NCBI GenBank assembly: GCA_022494885.1
Contig: JAGVSM010002955.1
Span: 47,562-111,561 of the forward strand
From: Micrasema longulum
Taxonomy: Eukaryota; Arthropoda; Insecta; Trichoptera; Brachycentridae
Reading direction: 5' to 3'
Length of the DNA: 64,000 nucleotides
Positions 12,032-24,790 of the stretch are shown here, piece by piece (position 1 is the stretch's first letter; every line of letters starts with the position of its first letter). The notes below the pieces were generated by a model that saw only the letters and a program-made list of their open reading frames with translations, was not told where the DNA came from and made no database searches. Made by a program: the position numbers and the translations under genes.

Positions 12032-13018
12032 TTACGATAATGGTTTTGTTGTTCGAAGCTTTGAGAAATCCGAACTATTTCTTATTTGAATTCTCGGGGA
12101 ACCCATAGACTTTCGCACATATACATTGCAATTTCTCACCCAAACATACTCAAAATTCAACGATTTGCATAACTGTTTGCAATCATTAAGCAGTTTTTTA
12201 TTTAGTGGAGTCAAGTGATCTTGTACAAAAATCTTTTTAGGTTCACCGGTATAACCTAAATCTAAAGAAGAACAATTAAGCTTCCGAAAACCAGATAAAA
12301 TATTATCCTTAATCTGACGGCTTTTAAGCTTTGCAACAATATTTTTTGGCCGTCCAGCTTCGGGTTTGAATGCTTGCACACGATGCACAAACTCGATGTC
12401 CTCGGGCTTCAAAGATACTCCGGATAGCTTGGCGATGTCGACGAGGATGTCAGAAGGAAGATCCTTGTTCCGCTCCGGTACTCCAGAAATCTCAAGGTTA
12501 TTTATTCTTAGCCATTGTTGGTGATCGCTAAATTGATTTTCGAGTTCCACAATTCGGTGGTTGGAAGTATTTAATTTACATTCTAAGTCGGTAATTTTTT
12601 TATCCGTTTCGAGAGTAATTGATTTCAATGCCGCCGTAATTTCAGTATTAATAATTTTCTTCATTTCGGTCATCAACGATTCAATGGAGTCCTTAAGCAT
12701 TGTCTTCATCATCTGACCGAGTCTTTTTTCCAGATCTGATGATATCGTCTGAATGTTAATACTGGAAGAGTGAAGAGAAGGTGAACCAGATGATTGATCG
12801 ACTGAGAAGCTGGGGATCGCAAGAGGGCTAGAGGATCTGGATCTAGGATCCTGAGATTTACACGTATCGCATTTCCAATTTGCACGCGCAAGTTGTGACA
12901 TTTTCTTGAAGTTGGTCGAGGAGGTCCCAATACAGGAGTGGTGCACACTATCATAACATCTCGAACATTTTAGAGAATTTGAAAGGGTCAAATTTTTTAG
13001 ACAAATTTTGCAATTCAT
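12032..13018 (-). CDS. LINE-A ORF1: PHD-finger, coiled-coil, FP25K-like protein
   Basis: Predicted 328-residue RNA-binding/chaperone protein of the retrotransposon. Residues 3-53 form a C4HC3 PHD-type finger starting MNCKICLKN, with the cysteine and histidine spacing conserved in LINE-B. A Ser/Pro-rich linker is followed by a predicted coiled coil (about 90-170) and then WLRINNLEISGVPE. The C-terminal part (QDHLTPLNKKLL and YVWVRNCNVYVRK) resembles the C-terminal domain of baculovirus FP25K proteins, a domain common in ORF1 of insect LINEs. The frame is open to 13099, but alignment with LINE-B supports starting at 13018 (or 13027). A gap of 213 bp separates it from ORF2. Confidence 0.85.
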   Translation of the reverse strand: MNCKICLKNLTLSNSLKCSRCYDSVHHSCIGTSSTNFKKMSQLARANWKCDTCKSQDPRSRSSSPLAIPSFSVDQSSGSPSLHSSSINIQTISSDLEKRLGQMMKTMLKDSIESLMTEMKKIINTEITAALKSITLETDKKITDLECKLNTSNHRIVELENQFSDHQQWLRINNLEISGVPERNKDLPSDILVDIAKLSGVSLKPEDIEFVHRVQAFKPEAGRPKNIVAKLKSRQIKDNILSGFRKLNCSSLDLGYTGEPKKIFVQDHLTPLNKKLLNDCKQLCKSLNFEYVWVRNCNVYVRKSMGSPRIQIRNSSDFSKLRTTKPLS

Positions 13019-13559
13019 GCTGCTCATATTGTAAAAAATGTGTTTATCTTGTATGGAAGGTATTATAATAATATGAGCGCAACGCCAACTTATTTGCAAA
13101 CTGCAATATGCAAATATTTAAATAATTAGGAAATATGATAACTGACTGCACCCAAGATAGCCGGAACCTCTATGTTTTTAATCGCCGCCAATGTGAAACA
13201 CAGCCTGCACCCAATATCAATAATTCACAATAAGCCAATTGCACTGCACCTCGCTTCACTACGACGCGTTACAGACAGCCAATACGATTGAAACAAACCA
13301 TTAAAGGAAGGCGAACAAAGCAGCTGTCAAATCAATTAAACACGAGTAATGAAATTTATAATTACTATTTCGGTGTCAGAAAACAACTGATCTCAAAAAG
13401 TTTAACGATACTTTAGAAACCGATGTTAAATATTATCTTGATGTGCACTTTTCACTCTTGTACAATGAATTATTTTGCCAGAAAAACTGATTTTAGTAGG
13501 ACGCAAAAATATACTGAACATTAGGATGTATAGATGTATATGTATGTGTGATATAATGA

Positions 13560-13965
13560 GATAACTTATGAAAATTGGACCTCGGATTAAACAACGCCGT
13601 GGTGAACATTTGACCGACATTATCTTTAAAACATCAAATATACTTTAACATGACATAAAAATATCAGTTTATGTGAAATAAAATTGGTTTTATATTTTAA
13701 GAGTTTGTTAATTCATGCTCTGTTGTGTCAATCAATGTTTCCGCGTGCACAATAAAATTTTAGAGAAATTAACAAATCGCTTTTTTTTTACATTACATTT
13801 GTGTTGTGATTATATTTTTCCTCATTTGGCAACATTACGCGGTGACTTCGCGAATGCGCGCGGTGAAATTCGGTCAAAGTGGGGGGATTTTCGGACGCAA
13901 GACTGAATAATTTATTTTTTTTTAAGATAAGTATCGCAAAAATAGCTTTTCAACCTTCTCTATTT
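13560..13965 (+). repeat. Dispersed repeat Z, copy 1
   Basis: Homologous to 50390-50860 on the opposite strand. Shared blocks include AAAATTTTAGAGAAATTAAC, GCAACATTACGCGGTGAC, and a GACCTCGG...GTCGGTCAAATGT-type segment. A short frame in both copies reads CHNKILEKLT-like, but neither is intact. Element class is unknown. Confidence 0.5.
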
Positions 13966-14039
13966 CCAGGATGTGGTTTAATTTAGATGAGTCCTAAATG
14001 ATGGAACAGTATTCTAGTATGCTACGGACTAGTGTATCG

Positions 14040-14200
14040 TACACACGAGTTAAAGGAGTGGCTTTTATTGTAGTATTTTGTGGTCCTCTGAAGTGTAATA
14101 ATCTCGCCTCCACGTATCGAACGATCGTGATATGCTGCGATCAGAATGCAGTGCAGCTCCCCATGCACCACTGGGTGTGAAATAGAATGATGATGATGAT
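14040..14200 (+). repeat. SINE S1, 3' part
   Basis: GATATGCTGCGATCAG, ATGCAGTGCAG, CCCATGCACCA and a terminal ATGATGATGATGAT tail match the 3' half of the S1 family in + orientation. The tRNA-like head is missing. Confidence 0.55.
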
Positions 14201-14338
14201 ATGAATGAACCGGTCAAAATGACTCACTTTAATGACATATTTTATTATTTTCTCCGTACGTCATATCTGATGACTATCTTCATTGCGCTGGGTCCCATCC
14301 TAAATACGGTAACTCTAATTTTAATCAATTTTACTTTT

Positions 14339-14550
14339 AACAATGTTTGAGTATGTACAAATGCTTGCAGACTGGGCGGATTTCCTCCCTAGGGAGTTAT
14401 TCATATTTCAATTTATTGCAACAGAGAACATTCCCTTCTCAATAATGTTTTCCCTCTCTGTTGCAATCAATTTGAATATGAATAACTCCCACTCCCTAGG
14501 GAGAAAATCCAGCCAGTCTGCAAGCATTTGGACATTCTCAAACATTGTTT
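14339..14550. mobile_element. Near-perfect palindromic MITE
   Basis: The whole 212-bp unit is an inverted repeat: AACAATGTTTGAG at the left and CTCAAACATTGTT at the right. Arms carry TGCTTGCAGACTGG, CTCCCTAGGGAG and TTGCAACAGAG with their complements, and a short central spacer. It resembles a compact relative of the MITE-P family (ends TTGAGTTTGTCC, centre GTTGTAATA). No coding capacity. Confidence 0.75.
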
Positions 14551-14689
14551 AATCAACTACCTGGTAAAAGAGAAGTCTAAAAATTGGAACATTGTTTTCA
14601 TGCGTTGCCTAGTAGATTAGTGATTTGGTTCAGCCGAATGAAAAATACAGTTCTGTGTGTGAAATAGACGCAGGATCCTGGACGTATCA

Positions 14690-15190
14690 TTATGCTTGGT
14701 CTTCCTCGATTTCTGCATCCATCAGCATTCGCATAGTAAATCTTTTCAGTCGTTTTTTAAAAACGGGGATGAAAGTAGGAGAATGCCGTCAAAATGTGAT
14801 CTCTCAGGCGAATGTGTGGTAAAACTATGTACGATAGATGAGCAAATGTCTAGATCCGTACATTATGTAAGGCTGAGAGATAAGCCTTATCAACAAAACC
14901 AAGAAAGGAGCTCTGCGTCGGTTTGGATATGTAGAGCGAATGGACAGCGAAAGAACGGCTAAAAATATTTACGATGCTAATGTTGACGGATGCAGAAATA
15001 GAGGAAGACCGAGAAGACATGGCATGACCAAGTCCAAAATATGGATATGTTAAAAGTCGCAATATTTGGCATCCGTGCAAGAAAAGATGTATGAATGTAG
15101 AGGAAGCGAGATCTGTATGCAAAGATAGAGTGATGTGGCATTCTATCTTCTCTGCCTACCCTTACAGAGAAAAGGCGTGATGGTCTGTTT
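14690..15190 (+). mobile_element. RTE-like LINE 3'-end fragment with inverted piece
   Basis: 14762-15190 (+) follows the C-terminal RTE-like frame (ISDLSGECV, RRFGYVERMDSERTAK, GRPRRHG) with frameshifts, and ends GAAAAGGCGTGATGGT with a TTTG-repeat tail. 14690-14758 is an inverted copy of the segment encoding RTAKxIYDAN. The two pieces overlap in element coordinates, so this is a second insertion or an inverted duplication, not a simple 5' inversion. Confidence 0.6.
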
Positions 15191-15388
15191 GTTTGTTTTG
15201 TTTATTTATAATAACAATAGTAACCATATTGTACAAAAAATTAAGAAATTACAAAAATAAAATTTTTAAAAAAAGTACAAAAATCAAAAACAAAGATAAA
15301 AAAAACTATAAAATAAAAAAACATGGGATAAACTCATAAATAAATCATTTATAATATGCATATTTTGAATTTTTATAATATGTACGTC

Positions 15389-15626
15389 TTATATTTCAGT
15401 TTGTAATGTATATGTTGTTTTAAATAATTGAATTGAACAAATGTAAGATGGAGGGACGACTATCACAATCGTACCCAAAGAACAGACACCGCCCGACTCC
15501 CTCATGCTGCGCCGCATGATCGGCCCAACGGGACTCGTCCTCGTGGAAGACTTCCCGATAGACGAAAGGACAGCCGAATCCACCTCGCGGGAGGAACGAT
15601 GCTCCGGAAGCGGACCCTTTAGGTCT
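15389..15626 (-). CDS. Candidate terminal coding exon, unknown product
   Basis: On the - strand a very strong 3' splice site (long T/C tract ending CTTCTACAG) lies at about 15648-15627. It is followed by a GC-rich block in AT-rich surroundings. The frame GPLPEHRSSREV...VGPIMRRSMRESGG continues to a stop at 15389. I recognise no domain. The + strand is also open across the GC-rich part (PPDSLMLRRMIGPTGL), so strand and frame are not certain. No partner exon was found. Confidence 0.3.
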
Positions 15627-15864
15627 GTAGAAGGAAAAAAAAGAAAAAAAACAGTAATAACAATATATTAATAATAATAATGGTTTATTAACAAAAATGA
15701 CAATTTCTTTATCTACTACGTACACACTTAGGTTATAGATTTCTCTGGATTATGTCTAGTCTGCCTGACTACAGCCTGGGTACAACCTGTTTTAAGGCAG
15801 ACATTTTTATGCAAAAATAAACAATAACATGACTACTTACTAGTTAATATATTATAAAGTTATA

Positions 15865-17270
15865 CCATTTATTATTTCATAATGTTTTTTAGTGAGTTTT
15901 CGGATTTTTCTCTACCTAAATCCAGTAACCATTTTATTACAAATTCATTTAAGTGAATTGGGATCATGGTTTTGTAATGCTCGGGTGACATATTGAATAT
16001 TTTGGGGCCCAGAAACCCGAAATTTCTTTGCTTGAATTCAGAGTTTGCGGTAGACCCCGTGACCCGTCCTCTAGTTTGACTCCCGGTAGTGTGGGAGTGT
16101 TCCTTTTGGGATTTGGTAGAATAATTTGCTTTCACAAACATATTTATTTTACAACAACAACAACAACAAACCATCACGCCGTTTCCCATAGGGGTAGGCA
16201 GAGAGGATAGAACGCCATAACACTCTATCTTGGCATACAGACCTCGCTTCCTCTACATTCATACATCTTCTCATGCACGCACGCCGATTATTCCTACTTT
16301 TGACATGTCCATCTTCAAGTATTCGATAGACTTGATCGTGCCATGTCTTTCTCGGTCTTCCTCGTTTTCTGCATCCATCAACATTGCATCGTAGATCCTT
16401 TTAGCCGTTCTTTCGCTGTCCATTCGCTCTACATTTCCAAACCAACGCAACACCCCTTTCTTGATTCTGTCAATAATGCATGTCTCAGCCTTACACACTT
16501 CACGGATCTCGACATTTGCGCACCTATCATACATCGTTTTACCACACATTCGCCTGAGGGATCGCATTTCGACAGCATTCAACCTACTATCATCATTATT
16601 TTTCCAATTCCATACTTCGCTCCCATACATTAGAGTTGGAACTAGAACTCCGTTGTGAACTGCTAGTTTAGCCTCCTTCGATAAACATTTGTTTGCCAAA
16701 GTAGATTTTAGTGCACCGTTCACCCTGTTCCCGGCACTCACCCTTCTTTCAATATCTTTCTCGGCCTTTCCGTCCCTAGTAAACATACTTCCCAGGTACA
16801 CAAATTCTTCTACCTGATTCAGAATATCTCCGTTCACGCTGATCTCACATTTAGTTATATTTTCATCCCTTTCAAAAACCATCACTTTGGATTTATCAAC
16901 ATTCATAAGTAAATCGATAATTATTTTAGATATATATAATTGCCTTATATCTAATATATGGAATTCCTCGAACAACTTGACGCTGGGGTACCTGAAGGGC
17001 TTTTTTAAAATCATTTTAATAATCGATTTTTGAGCAGATTCGAGAGGTTTTAATATCGATTTATTAGTGCCTCTCCATCCTATTACGCCATAAGTAATAA
17101 TTGAGTTACATAAAATAAAATATAGTTGTTTGAGTTTAATAAGGGATAAGATGTTACGTATCGACTTGAATATATGGGAAGGTTTTCTAATTTTTTGTGT
17201 TATATATTGTATATGTTCTGTCCATTTAAAATATTTATCAATAATTGATAGTAATAGTAAAATGGAGTTA
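15865..17270 (-). mobile_element. LINE-D fragment split by an RTE-like insertion
   Basis: The - strand C-terminal part of a LINE reverse-transcriptase ORF lies at about 17270-16921 (FKWTEHIQYITQKIRK, YGVIGWRGTN, ILDIRQLYISK). It resumes at 16150-15872 (INMFVKANYS, KQRNFGFLGPKIFN). Removing 16151-16920 rejoins the frame exactly as YISK-INMFVK. The element is 5'-truncated. Confidence 0.7.
16151..16920 (-). mobile_element. RTE-like LINE 3' fragment inserted in LINE-D
   Basis: C-terminal half of an RTE-like frame: SKVMVFERDE, EEFVYLGSMFTRDGKAEKD, VLVPTLMYGSEVW, VEMRSLRRMCG, RWFGNVERMDSERTAK. It ends in a GTTGTTGTT microsatellite tail, a style typical of RTE elements. A 7-8 bp target duplication (TTATTTT on the + strand) flanks it at 16144-16150 and 16921-16927. 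A continuous 347-codon frame (17314-16271) fuses LINE-D to this insert by chance. Confidence 0.75.
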
Positions 17271-17529
17271 CTAGATACCCCCTTAAATCGCCGGAAGATA
17301 ACTCGGCTCGACACATTATCAACTGCTTATCTAAAACAAGGAAATGATAAGAGATTATATATAGATATTTGTTTGTACTAATTACTCATATCTCATTCCT
17401 TCGTCACAACATAGCGGGTGGATTAAACCATGTTTTGTGTGTATTTTTCCTAGCAGTATTGCATTTTGCCACATTTAAGAAAACACCTTTCAAAATGTAA
17501 GTTTTTTAATGCTTTTTTTATACAAATAG

Positions 17530-17716
17530 TTCTAGAATTCAGCGCGAGTGCAACAGGACAAACTTCACCCACCATTCTCCCCTCCCCCGGTGAGCATCCA
17601 CAGAACTGCTGATAATTATGCCGAGCTGTTGGACTCGCTCCACACCAATCCTGCTGCTATCAAATTAGCTATCCTATCCATCGAATGGCCGTCCCCTCAA
17701 TTCTCCTCTTTCTAAT
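17530..17716 (+). other. Short coding-like segment, unknown
   Basis: An open + frame of about 60 codons ends at 17716 (AELLDSLHTNPAAIKL, then IEWPSPQFSSF). It is richer in GC than its surroundings and is preceded by TTTTTTTATACAAATAG, which could be a splice acceptor. It may be the C-terminus of a transposon ORF or a lone exon. Confidence 0.25.
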
Positions 17717-17719
17717 GTG

Positions 17720-18139
17720 TTTCTCTGCTCATCTTCACTTTATTTCCTATTTCTTTTTTTAGAATTATAATGCTTCATGTGCTTTAAACTATTTATTGTA
17801 AGAGCCCTATGGGGTGGTATTGCGGATCTTCTCTCCCCCCTAGAGAGTGATTAATTCGAAGAGTTTATTTTTTTATTTATTTATTTATTAATCCAGTCAT
17901 TATATAAAACAAGGTACAAAAGAACAATTAAAAAAAGTAAGACCAATTACAGATTTCAAACTAATATATTATGAATGCAGGAGGAGAGGGGAAAAATAAT
18001 TTAATTCTAAAAAAGTAAAAATAAAAATATTACATAAAAAGTTCATTAAAAGGAGAAGACATTGTTTAGCTACTCTACTTTCCTCCCTCTCTCTCTGCTT
18101 CCGTGAACTAAAAATTTAATCGTAAAAAATCACAACCAA
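17720..18139. other. No gene recognised
   Basis: A TTTATTTATTTATTTATT tract at about 17870-17890 followed by AT-rich DNA may be the tail of a LINE 3' end in - orientation. Nothing else is seen. Confidence 0.35.
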
Positions 18140-18475
18140 CAATAAATTTGCTTCATACGATGGCCACACTGATGATTAAAAGTCACCTTACACACCACAT
18201 AGACATGGACAATGTCAACTTCTTGAAATATTTAGGTACTGAAATGACTAATGATAATAATTTTAGTACCGAGATTAGAGCACGGCTATCGGCAACAAAC
18301 AGATGTTATAGTTACTTATGTAAACATCTGGGATCTAAATTGCTCACTAGAAAAACTATGACCATTATTTACAAAACTCTCCATTGCATATCATGGTGCT
18401 GAATGCTGGGTTATGACCAGAAGAGATGAAAATATGATATTAGCATTTGCAATAAAAATATTAAGGATTTTATTA

Positions 18476-19190
18476 TATAAATAAAACACGAGTGATCCAC
18501 AAATTTGGAATATTCAGTGACCGGTTTCATCGCTTTCGCGACATCTTCGAGACTGGTATCTTTACTAAAGAGTTAAATGTATTTATACAGAACAGAGGTA
18601 AGGATAGATAATTCAAAGTTATATGTAAGTAAATTAAATAAAGTTATTTTTATCTTAAGGATCATTATCAACAAATTTTCTTTGGGTTAACTAATGAATT
18701 GATATAATGTTATTTTAATGAGTTAAGTATTTTATTTTATTTTTGGTGTCCCATCCTTCGTGAGTGTGGTTTTGTAAATAATGATTTCTGAAAGACAAAG
18801 GGTAAAAAGTCATTAGTAAAATTATATTACAATGGGTAAAGTAATGGAGAATGCACATGTGTTATCTGTTCATTAAGTAATTCTATGTCGGTGGAATTAG
18901 CCTTTACCATTGTATATAATTTTACTAATGGCTTTTACCCTTGTCTTTGAAATCATTAAAACCAGAATGGACATAAAAAAAATAAAATAAAATACTAAAC
19001 TCATTAAAATAACATTATATCATTCATTAGTTAGAAAATTTATTGATAATGATCCTTAAGATAAAAATAACTTTACCCATAATTAATATCCTAGTCATCT
19101 ATTTAACTTTACCATCTCGAAGATGTCTGAGCTGTCTGGATATTCCAAATTTGTGGATTAAAGTATCACTCGTGTTTTATTTATAAAATA
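18476..19190. mobile_element. 0.7-kb fold-back element nested in LINE-C
   Basis: The left end ATAAATAAAACACGAGTGAT is mirrored at the right end by ATCACTCGTGTTTTATTTAT, and CACAAATTTGGAATAT by ATATTCCAAATTTGTG. Further in, ATCTTAAGGATCATTATCAA pairs with TTGATAATGATCCTTAAGAT, leaving a short loop near 18850-18900. Repeated AATATTAAGGA at 18460 and about 19233 may be a target duplication. The left arm (- strand) carries a hammerhead-like core. Confidence 0.7.
18507..18560 (-). ncRNA. Hammerhead-like motif in fold-back element
   Basis: On the - strand the order is CAGT (helix I), CTCGAAGA (near CUGANGA), a TCGC/GCGA stem II closed by GAAA, then GAAA, the self-complementary ACCGGU, C, and ACTG pairing with CAGT. 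The conserved core is imperfect, so function is doubtful. Confidence 0.3.
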
Positions 19191-19594
19191 AATTACAATG
19201 AACTTCCATCAAGAATTTTCACTTCCAAACTTAAATGTTTTAATATTAAGGAAGATATTTGGCGCTGTCAACTCAAATGGAGTGTGGAGGAGACGGTTAA
19301 TCCTGACTTAGAGGCACTGTATGGCGAACCCAACATTGCGCAATTCATAATGTGCATGGAATGAATGATAACTGTACCCCAAAAAAGGATTCTTTATACC
19401 ACTCCGGAATGCAGACGAAGCAGAGGCAGACCGCAATTAAGGTGGCTGGATAATATGGAAAGTGGCATTAGAGCGATTGGCCTGACGAATAAGAGAAGAG
19501 CCGCAAGGTGCAGGGACGAATAGAGACAAATTCTGGAGGAGGCCAGGGCCCACAGCGGGCTGTAGCGCCACTGATGATAATGAGTGGCAAACAA

Positions 19595-20235
19595 ATACGA
19601 ACACGTACAACTAAATATGAAAACGGTTTCCTATCAAAGAAAAATGGTCCTTCGTAAATAATGATCGAAATACTAGTTTTAAAATAGAGAATCTTCAAAT
19701 AATTTTTGTAATCTGCAAGCTTGTTTTAGTACTAAAAAAACCTGACTGGGTTAAAGATGAAATATAGTGTACTTTTTTGTATGGAGGAATAAGCTGAGGT
19801 AATTGGCTAGTTTCATCGTTCGCTAGAACGGGCTGGGCGCACATTATGGATATTTTTTTGTGGGAAGATATAAACGGTGGTGGTGATAATAATTAACAAT
19901 TATTTTATTTATTTTCTCATAAACATGGTTACTATAAAAAATTATTATCAAAAATTAAATATAAAAGTAAGCTGTGCATAATTGCTTATTTTGACGATTC
20001 ACCCCTGAAATATACTGATTAATTCCATTTACCAGATTTGTTTTTCAAAATCTCAACTGTTGAAACAATTTCAAGGAAAGGAATTTAAGGTAGCTGCTCC
20101 AAATTTAATTTACTTTGTCCCCATTTAGATATTTTTAATACGAAATTTTGTGACTTCAAAAAAAACTTTTTGAAACACTAAAACGAAACATTTGTCAGTA
20201 TGTAACGAGTTTACATACCTTTAAATATGTTCATG
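19595..20235. other. No gene recognised
   Basis: AT-rich spacer. No repeat with a second copy in the window was seen. Confidence 0.5.
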
Positions 20236-20935
20236 TTTATTTATTTATTAACGGACATTATCCATTTATACAATTTATAGGGTTTAAATATTACAATAAA
20301 AGAATAGTGTAAAACATTAAAAGAAAGAAAGAAAAGAAGCGTCGACAAACATAAGGGACATCGAGACAAGATCTGGACTATTTATTTAGTGCTTGTTTAA
20401 ATCGCTGTTAACTCAAGCAAAAAAAATCCAAATCTTGTCTCGAGTTAACAATATGACAAAGACGGGTCATTAGAGAATTAAGGCCATAGTTTGTTCTATG
20501 CTGACGATGAACAGTACTTCATTGTTTCTCAACCTACGAGTCGGAATATTGAATTTCACTATTATTTTACGATAACATTATTTAGTATGCCGAACATATA
20601 TATGGAATCAATATTCGTTCTACGTTTTCCAGGTCTACTAGAAATATTTAACATTGACTCTATATCGGCATAAAAATAATCACCTCTCTCTAGCCCAAGC
20701 ATCCACCCTACTTTTCGAAGCGAGCGATGTTGGACTGATTCAATGTGATTTATGGGATTGACATAGAATGGAGACCAGACCACGGAGGTATATTCTAGAA
20801 GAGGGTAAACAGTCGAGCAATAAAGAGTTTTGATTGTACGGACATGAGTAAAATCTGAGGATATTCTGTTAATGAAGCCAAGTAATTTCAGTGATTTATT
20901 TACTGTACTATCTATATGCTCGGTCAACGGTCATT
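20236..20935 (-). mobile_element. LINE-E 3' end (CR1-like)
   Basis: The - strand frame 20927-20562 reads HIDSTVNKSLKLLGFINR, LYCSTVYPLLEYTSVVW and HIESVQHRSLRK, the region after the reverse-transcriptase fingers in CR1/Jockey-type ORF2. Frameshifted NIPTRRLRNNEV follows. The 3' UTR carries GACATCGAGACAAGATCTGG and ends AATGTCCGTTAATAAATAAA, a short tandem tail. Copies of this end occur at 21.38-21.47 kb (-) and 61.47-61.86 kb (+). 5'-truncated. Confidence 0.7.
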
Positions 20936-21112
20936 TTTCGTAGATAAATAAAAAATTTTAAAAATAGGTTATTGCGTATGTATCTTGAGTCTAAAATATG
21001 GAAAAATATCAAAGACAGGAGAAGGCTGATGTCGAGTCGAACATTCAAATAGACTTTCCACAGAATGGGCAATAATGTGTCCGGAGAATATATTAATTTT
21101 CTCGCAGTTAAT

Positions 21113-22898
<1,786 letters not shown>

Positions 22899-23439
22899 AT
22901 TCACATCATATTTCTTATGATCAAAAGATAATATATAAATATAACTAATAATATATAAGTGTGTACAGTACATTTTCTATAATCCGAACAATTATAAACC
23001 GAGCCTGTTCAGTTTTACCAAATCATTAGAAAATAATATCATTAAGAGGATATTATGCGGTGGCGGAGAATTTTGATGAATAGGTATTTGAACATTGTTT
23101 TACTGTCCCGGGGAGTCGACCGGTCGGAGCGACTATGCCTAACTTACGTTGACATTTCGTAGTCCTGTTCCCCCCACCCCAAAACTGAATTTTTATGAAA
23201 AAATATCTGAAACAAAGTTTGTCTTGGTATCTTTTGTATTTTTCAAAAATAGTTATTTGTATTCCGTGCCTCCAAAGGCAGTCTGGGAGCTTTAAAGGGA
23301 TTTTAAATGATGCTGGTTCCTATAAAAACATTAAAGGGACATGGCGACAGTAAATATCTATAGCGTGTTAAAATATCATCGCTCTAGTGTCATAATCTAG
23401 GGAGAAATTACGGCAATACGAAGATAACTCAGATCGCTT
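22899..23439. other. 3' flank of LITAF1, no further gene
   Basis: Presumed 3' UTR and spacer. No second gene is recognised. Confidence 0.45.
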
Positions 23440-23575
23440 TATAATATTATAATGAATCAAGCTGTGTTCCCGTGACTAGCTGGTGTCAGGGTGCGGTTTG
23501 AACCCCACTCTACGCCGACTTAATTCCCATTTTCTAATAATGAGTTACTTACAACTCGTAAGAAATGGCCCCCTA
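23440..23575 (+). repeat. SINE-like repeat, family S2
   Basis: Shares a tRNA-like B box region (GTTTGAACCCCACTCTAC) and the body CCATTTTCTAATAATGAG / TTACAACTCGT with 25.31-25.44 kb. It is a different family from S1. Confidence 0.5.
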
Positions 23576-23579
23576 AAAT

Positions 23580-23730
23580 TTTAATATTTGATTTGCGAAT
23601 GTTACGCAGTGTGTAAAGTGGCCACTTAATCCTGCCAATGACAGATCATAAGCCCTGTAAATGCCTAGACGCCTATATTCCCTTCTCAAAGATGTTTTCC
23701 CTCTCTGTTGCAACAGATTTAGATTTTAAT
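23580..23730. mobile_element. MITE-P fragment
   Basis: GCAGTGTGTAAAGTGGCCAC, CAATGACAGATCATAAGCCC and CTCTGTTGCAACAG match the right arm of MITE-P. The outer end is missing. Confidence 0.6.
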
Positions 23731-24044
23731 ATTAATTTTGAATATGAGAATGCAAATATTTCCTTTTTTTTAAAACAAAAAAATACTTATGTATTATTTT
23801 GAAAAAATTGTTCGGTTAATGAGACAATTTTCCATGAGATGAAATGATTAATTGTCCCGGAGACGATTTTTCGAAATTGACACTATTTAAATAAACTACA
23901 ATAATTTATTACAATAATGGTGTAGGCAAAAACGTAATATATTGTAATTAATATTTTTATTGTAAATTATATTTTTTTGCACCAACTTTACAAAAAATAA
24001 ACTATTCAATATTTTGATAAAAAAGTGTTTCATTTTTACTATCG

Positions 24045-24790
24045 TTCCGTTTCATCATCATCAGTGGAGCTTCAGCCCTCTGTGGGTCCTGGCCTCCTCC
24101 AGAATGTGTCTCCATCTCTCCTTGCACCCTGCGGCTCCTCTCCAGTTCGTCAGGCCAATTGCTCTAATGCCACATTCCACATTGTCGGTCTACCTCCGCT
24201 TCTTCCGCCTTCCGGAGTGGTATAAAGAATCTTTCTCGGGGTACGGTTATCATTCATTCTTCGCACACGGGCCGACCATTGTCATATTCTTATTTTAATG
24301 AATTGTGCAATGTCGGGTTTGCCGTACTAGCGCCTTTGATTCATGATTAAACCGTCTCTTCCTCACTCCGTTTTGGTTGACAGCGCCAAATATCTTCCGT
24401 AATATATTTCTTTCAAATACTGATACCATGTTTCCATCTCTTTTAGTCATAACCCAGCATTCAGCGCCATATGCGATGACCGGTCTGAGGAGAGTTTTGT
24501 AAATAATGGTCATGGTTTTTCTAGTGAGCAATTTGGATCCCAGATGCATAAACAAGCCATAATAACGTCCGTTTACTGCCAAAAGCCGCGCTCTTATCTC
24601 AGTACTATAATTGTTGTCATTAGTCATTTTGGTACCCAAATATTTAAAAGAATTACCAAATTACCAACCCAACGCCAATTACCTGCTGTGCGTAGTTAAT
24701 TTGTGACTTTCTCGCTAACATATATTCAGTCTTAAATGTATTTATTCCAAGACCCATGTCACTTGCAGCCATCTCTAGCTTTCAGAAATT
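24045..24790 (-). mobile_element. LINE-C 3' fragment
   Basis: The - strand frame 24639-24295 reads GTKMTNDNNYSTEIRARL, LLRPVIAYGAECWVMTKRD and ERNILRKIFGAVNQNGV. The 3' end CTCCACTGATGATGATGA at about 24050 matches that of the + copy at 19.58 kb. Extra upstream LINE sequence reaches about 24790. 5'-truncated and frameshifted near the end. Confidence 0.7.

Larger units (their letters stand above)
8490..13400 (-). mobile_element. LINE-A, near full-length APE-type non-LTR retrotransposon
   Basis: Two genes in order, ORF1 (13018-12032) and ORF2 (11818-8613), then a 3' UTR ending in TTTCTTAATAAACAAAATAA at about 8490. The 3' end is fixed by a second 5'-truncated copy at 48297-48871, which stops at the same base beside a target duplication. 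The 5' boundary is uncertain. About 300 bp upstream of ORF1 has no ORF and could be an internal-promoter 5' UTR, so the right limit is approximate. It belongs to the CR1/Jockey group on motif grounds; the exact clade was not established. Confidence 0.8.
18140..19590 (+). mobile_element. LINE-C fragment split by a fold-back element
   Basis: C-terminal part of a LINE ORF in + orientation: FLKYLGTEMTNDNNFSTEI, then LGSKLLTRKTMTIIYKTL up to 18475. It resumes at about 19233 with KIFGAVNSNGVWRRR, CRRSRGRPQLRWLDN and LEEARAHSGL, and ends CGCCACTGATGATAATGAG. A homologous - strand copy lies at 24.05-24.79 kb. The frame contains stops, so it is inactive. Confidence 0.7.

Noticed and set aside
16028..16658. 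+ strand frames in the RTE/LINE-D region
   Set aside because: Antisense of the recognised - strand LINE readings.
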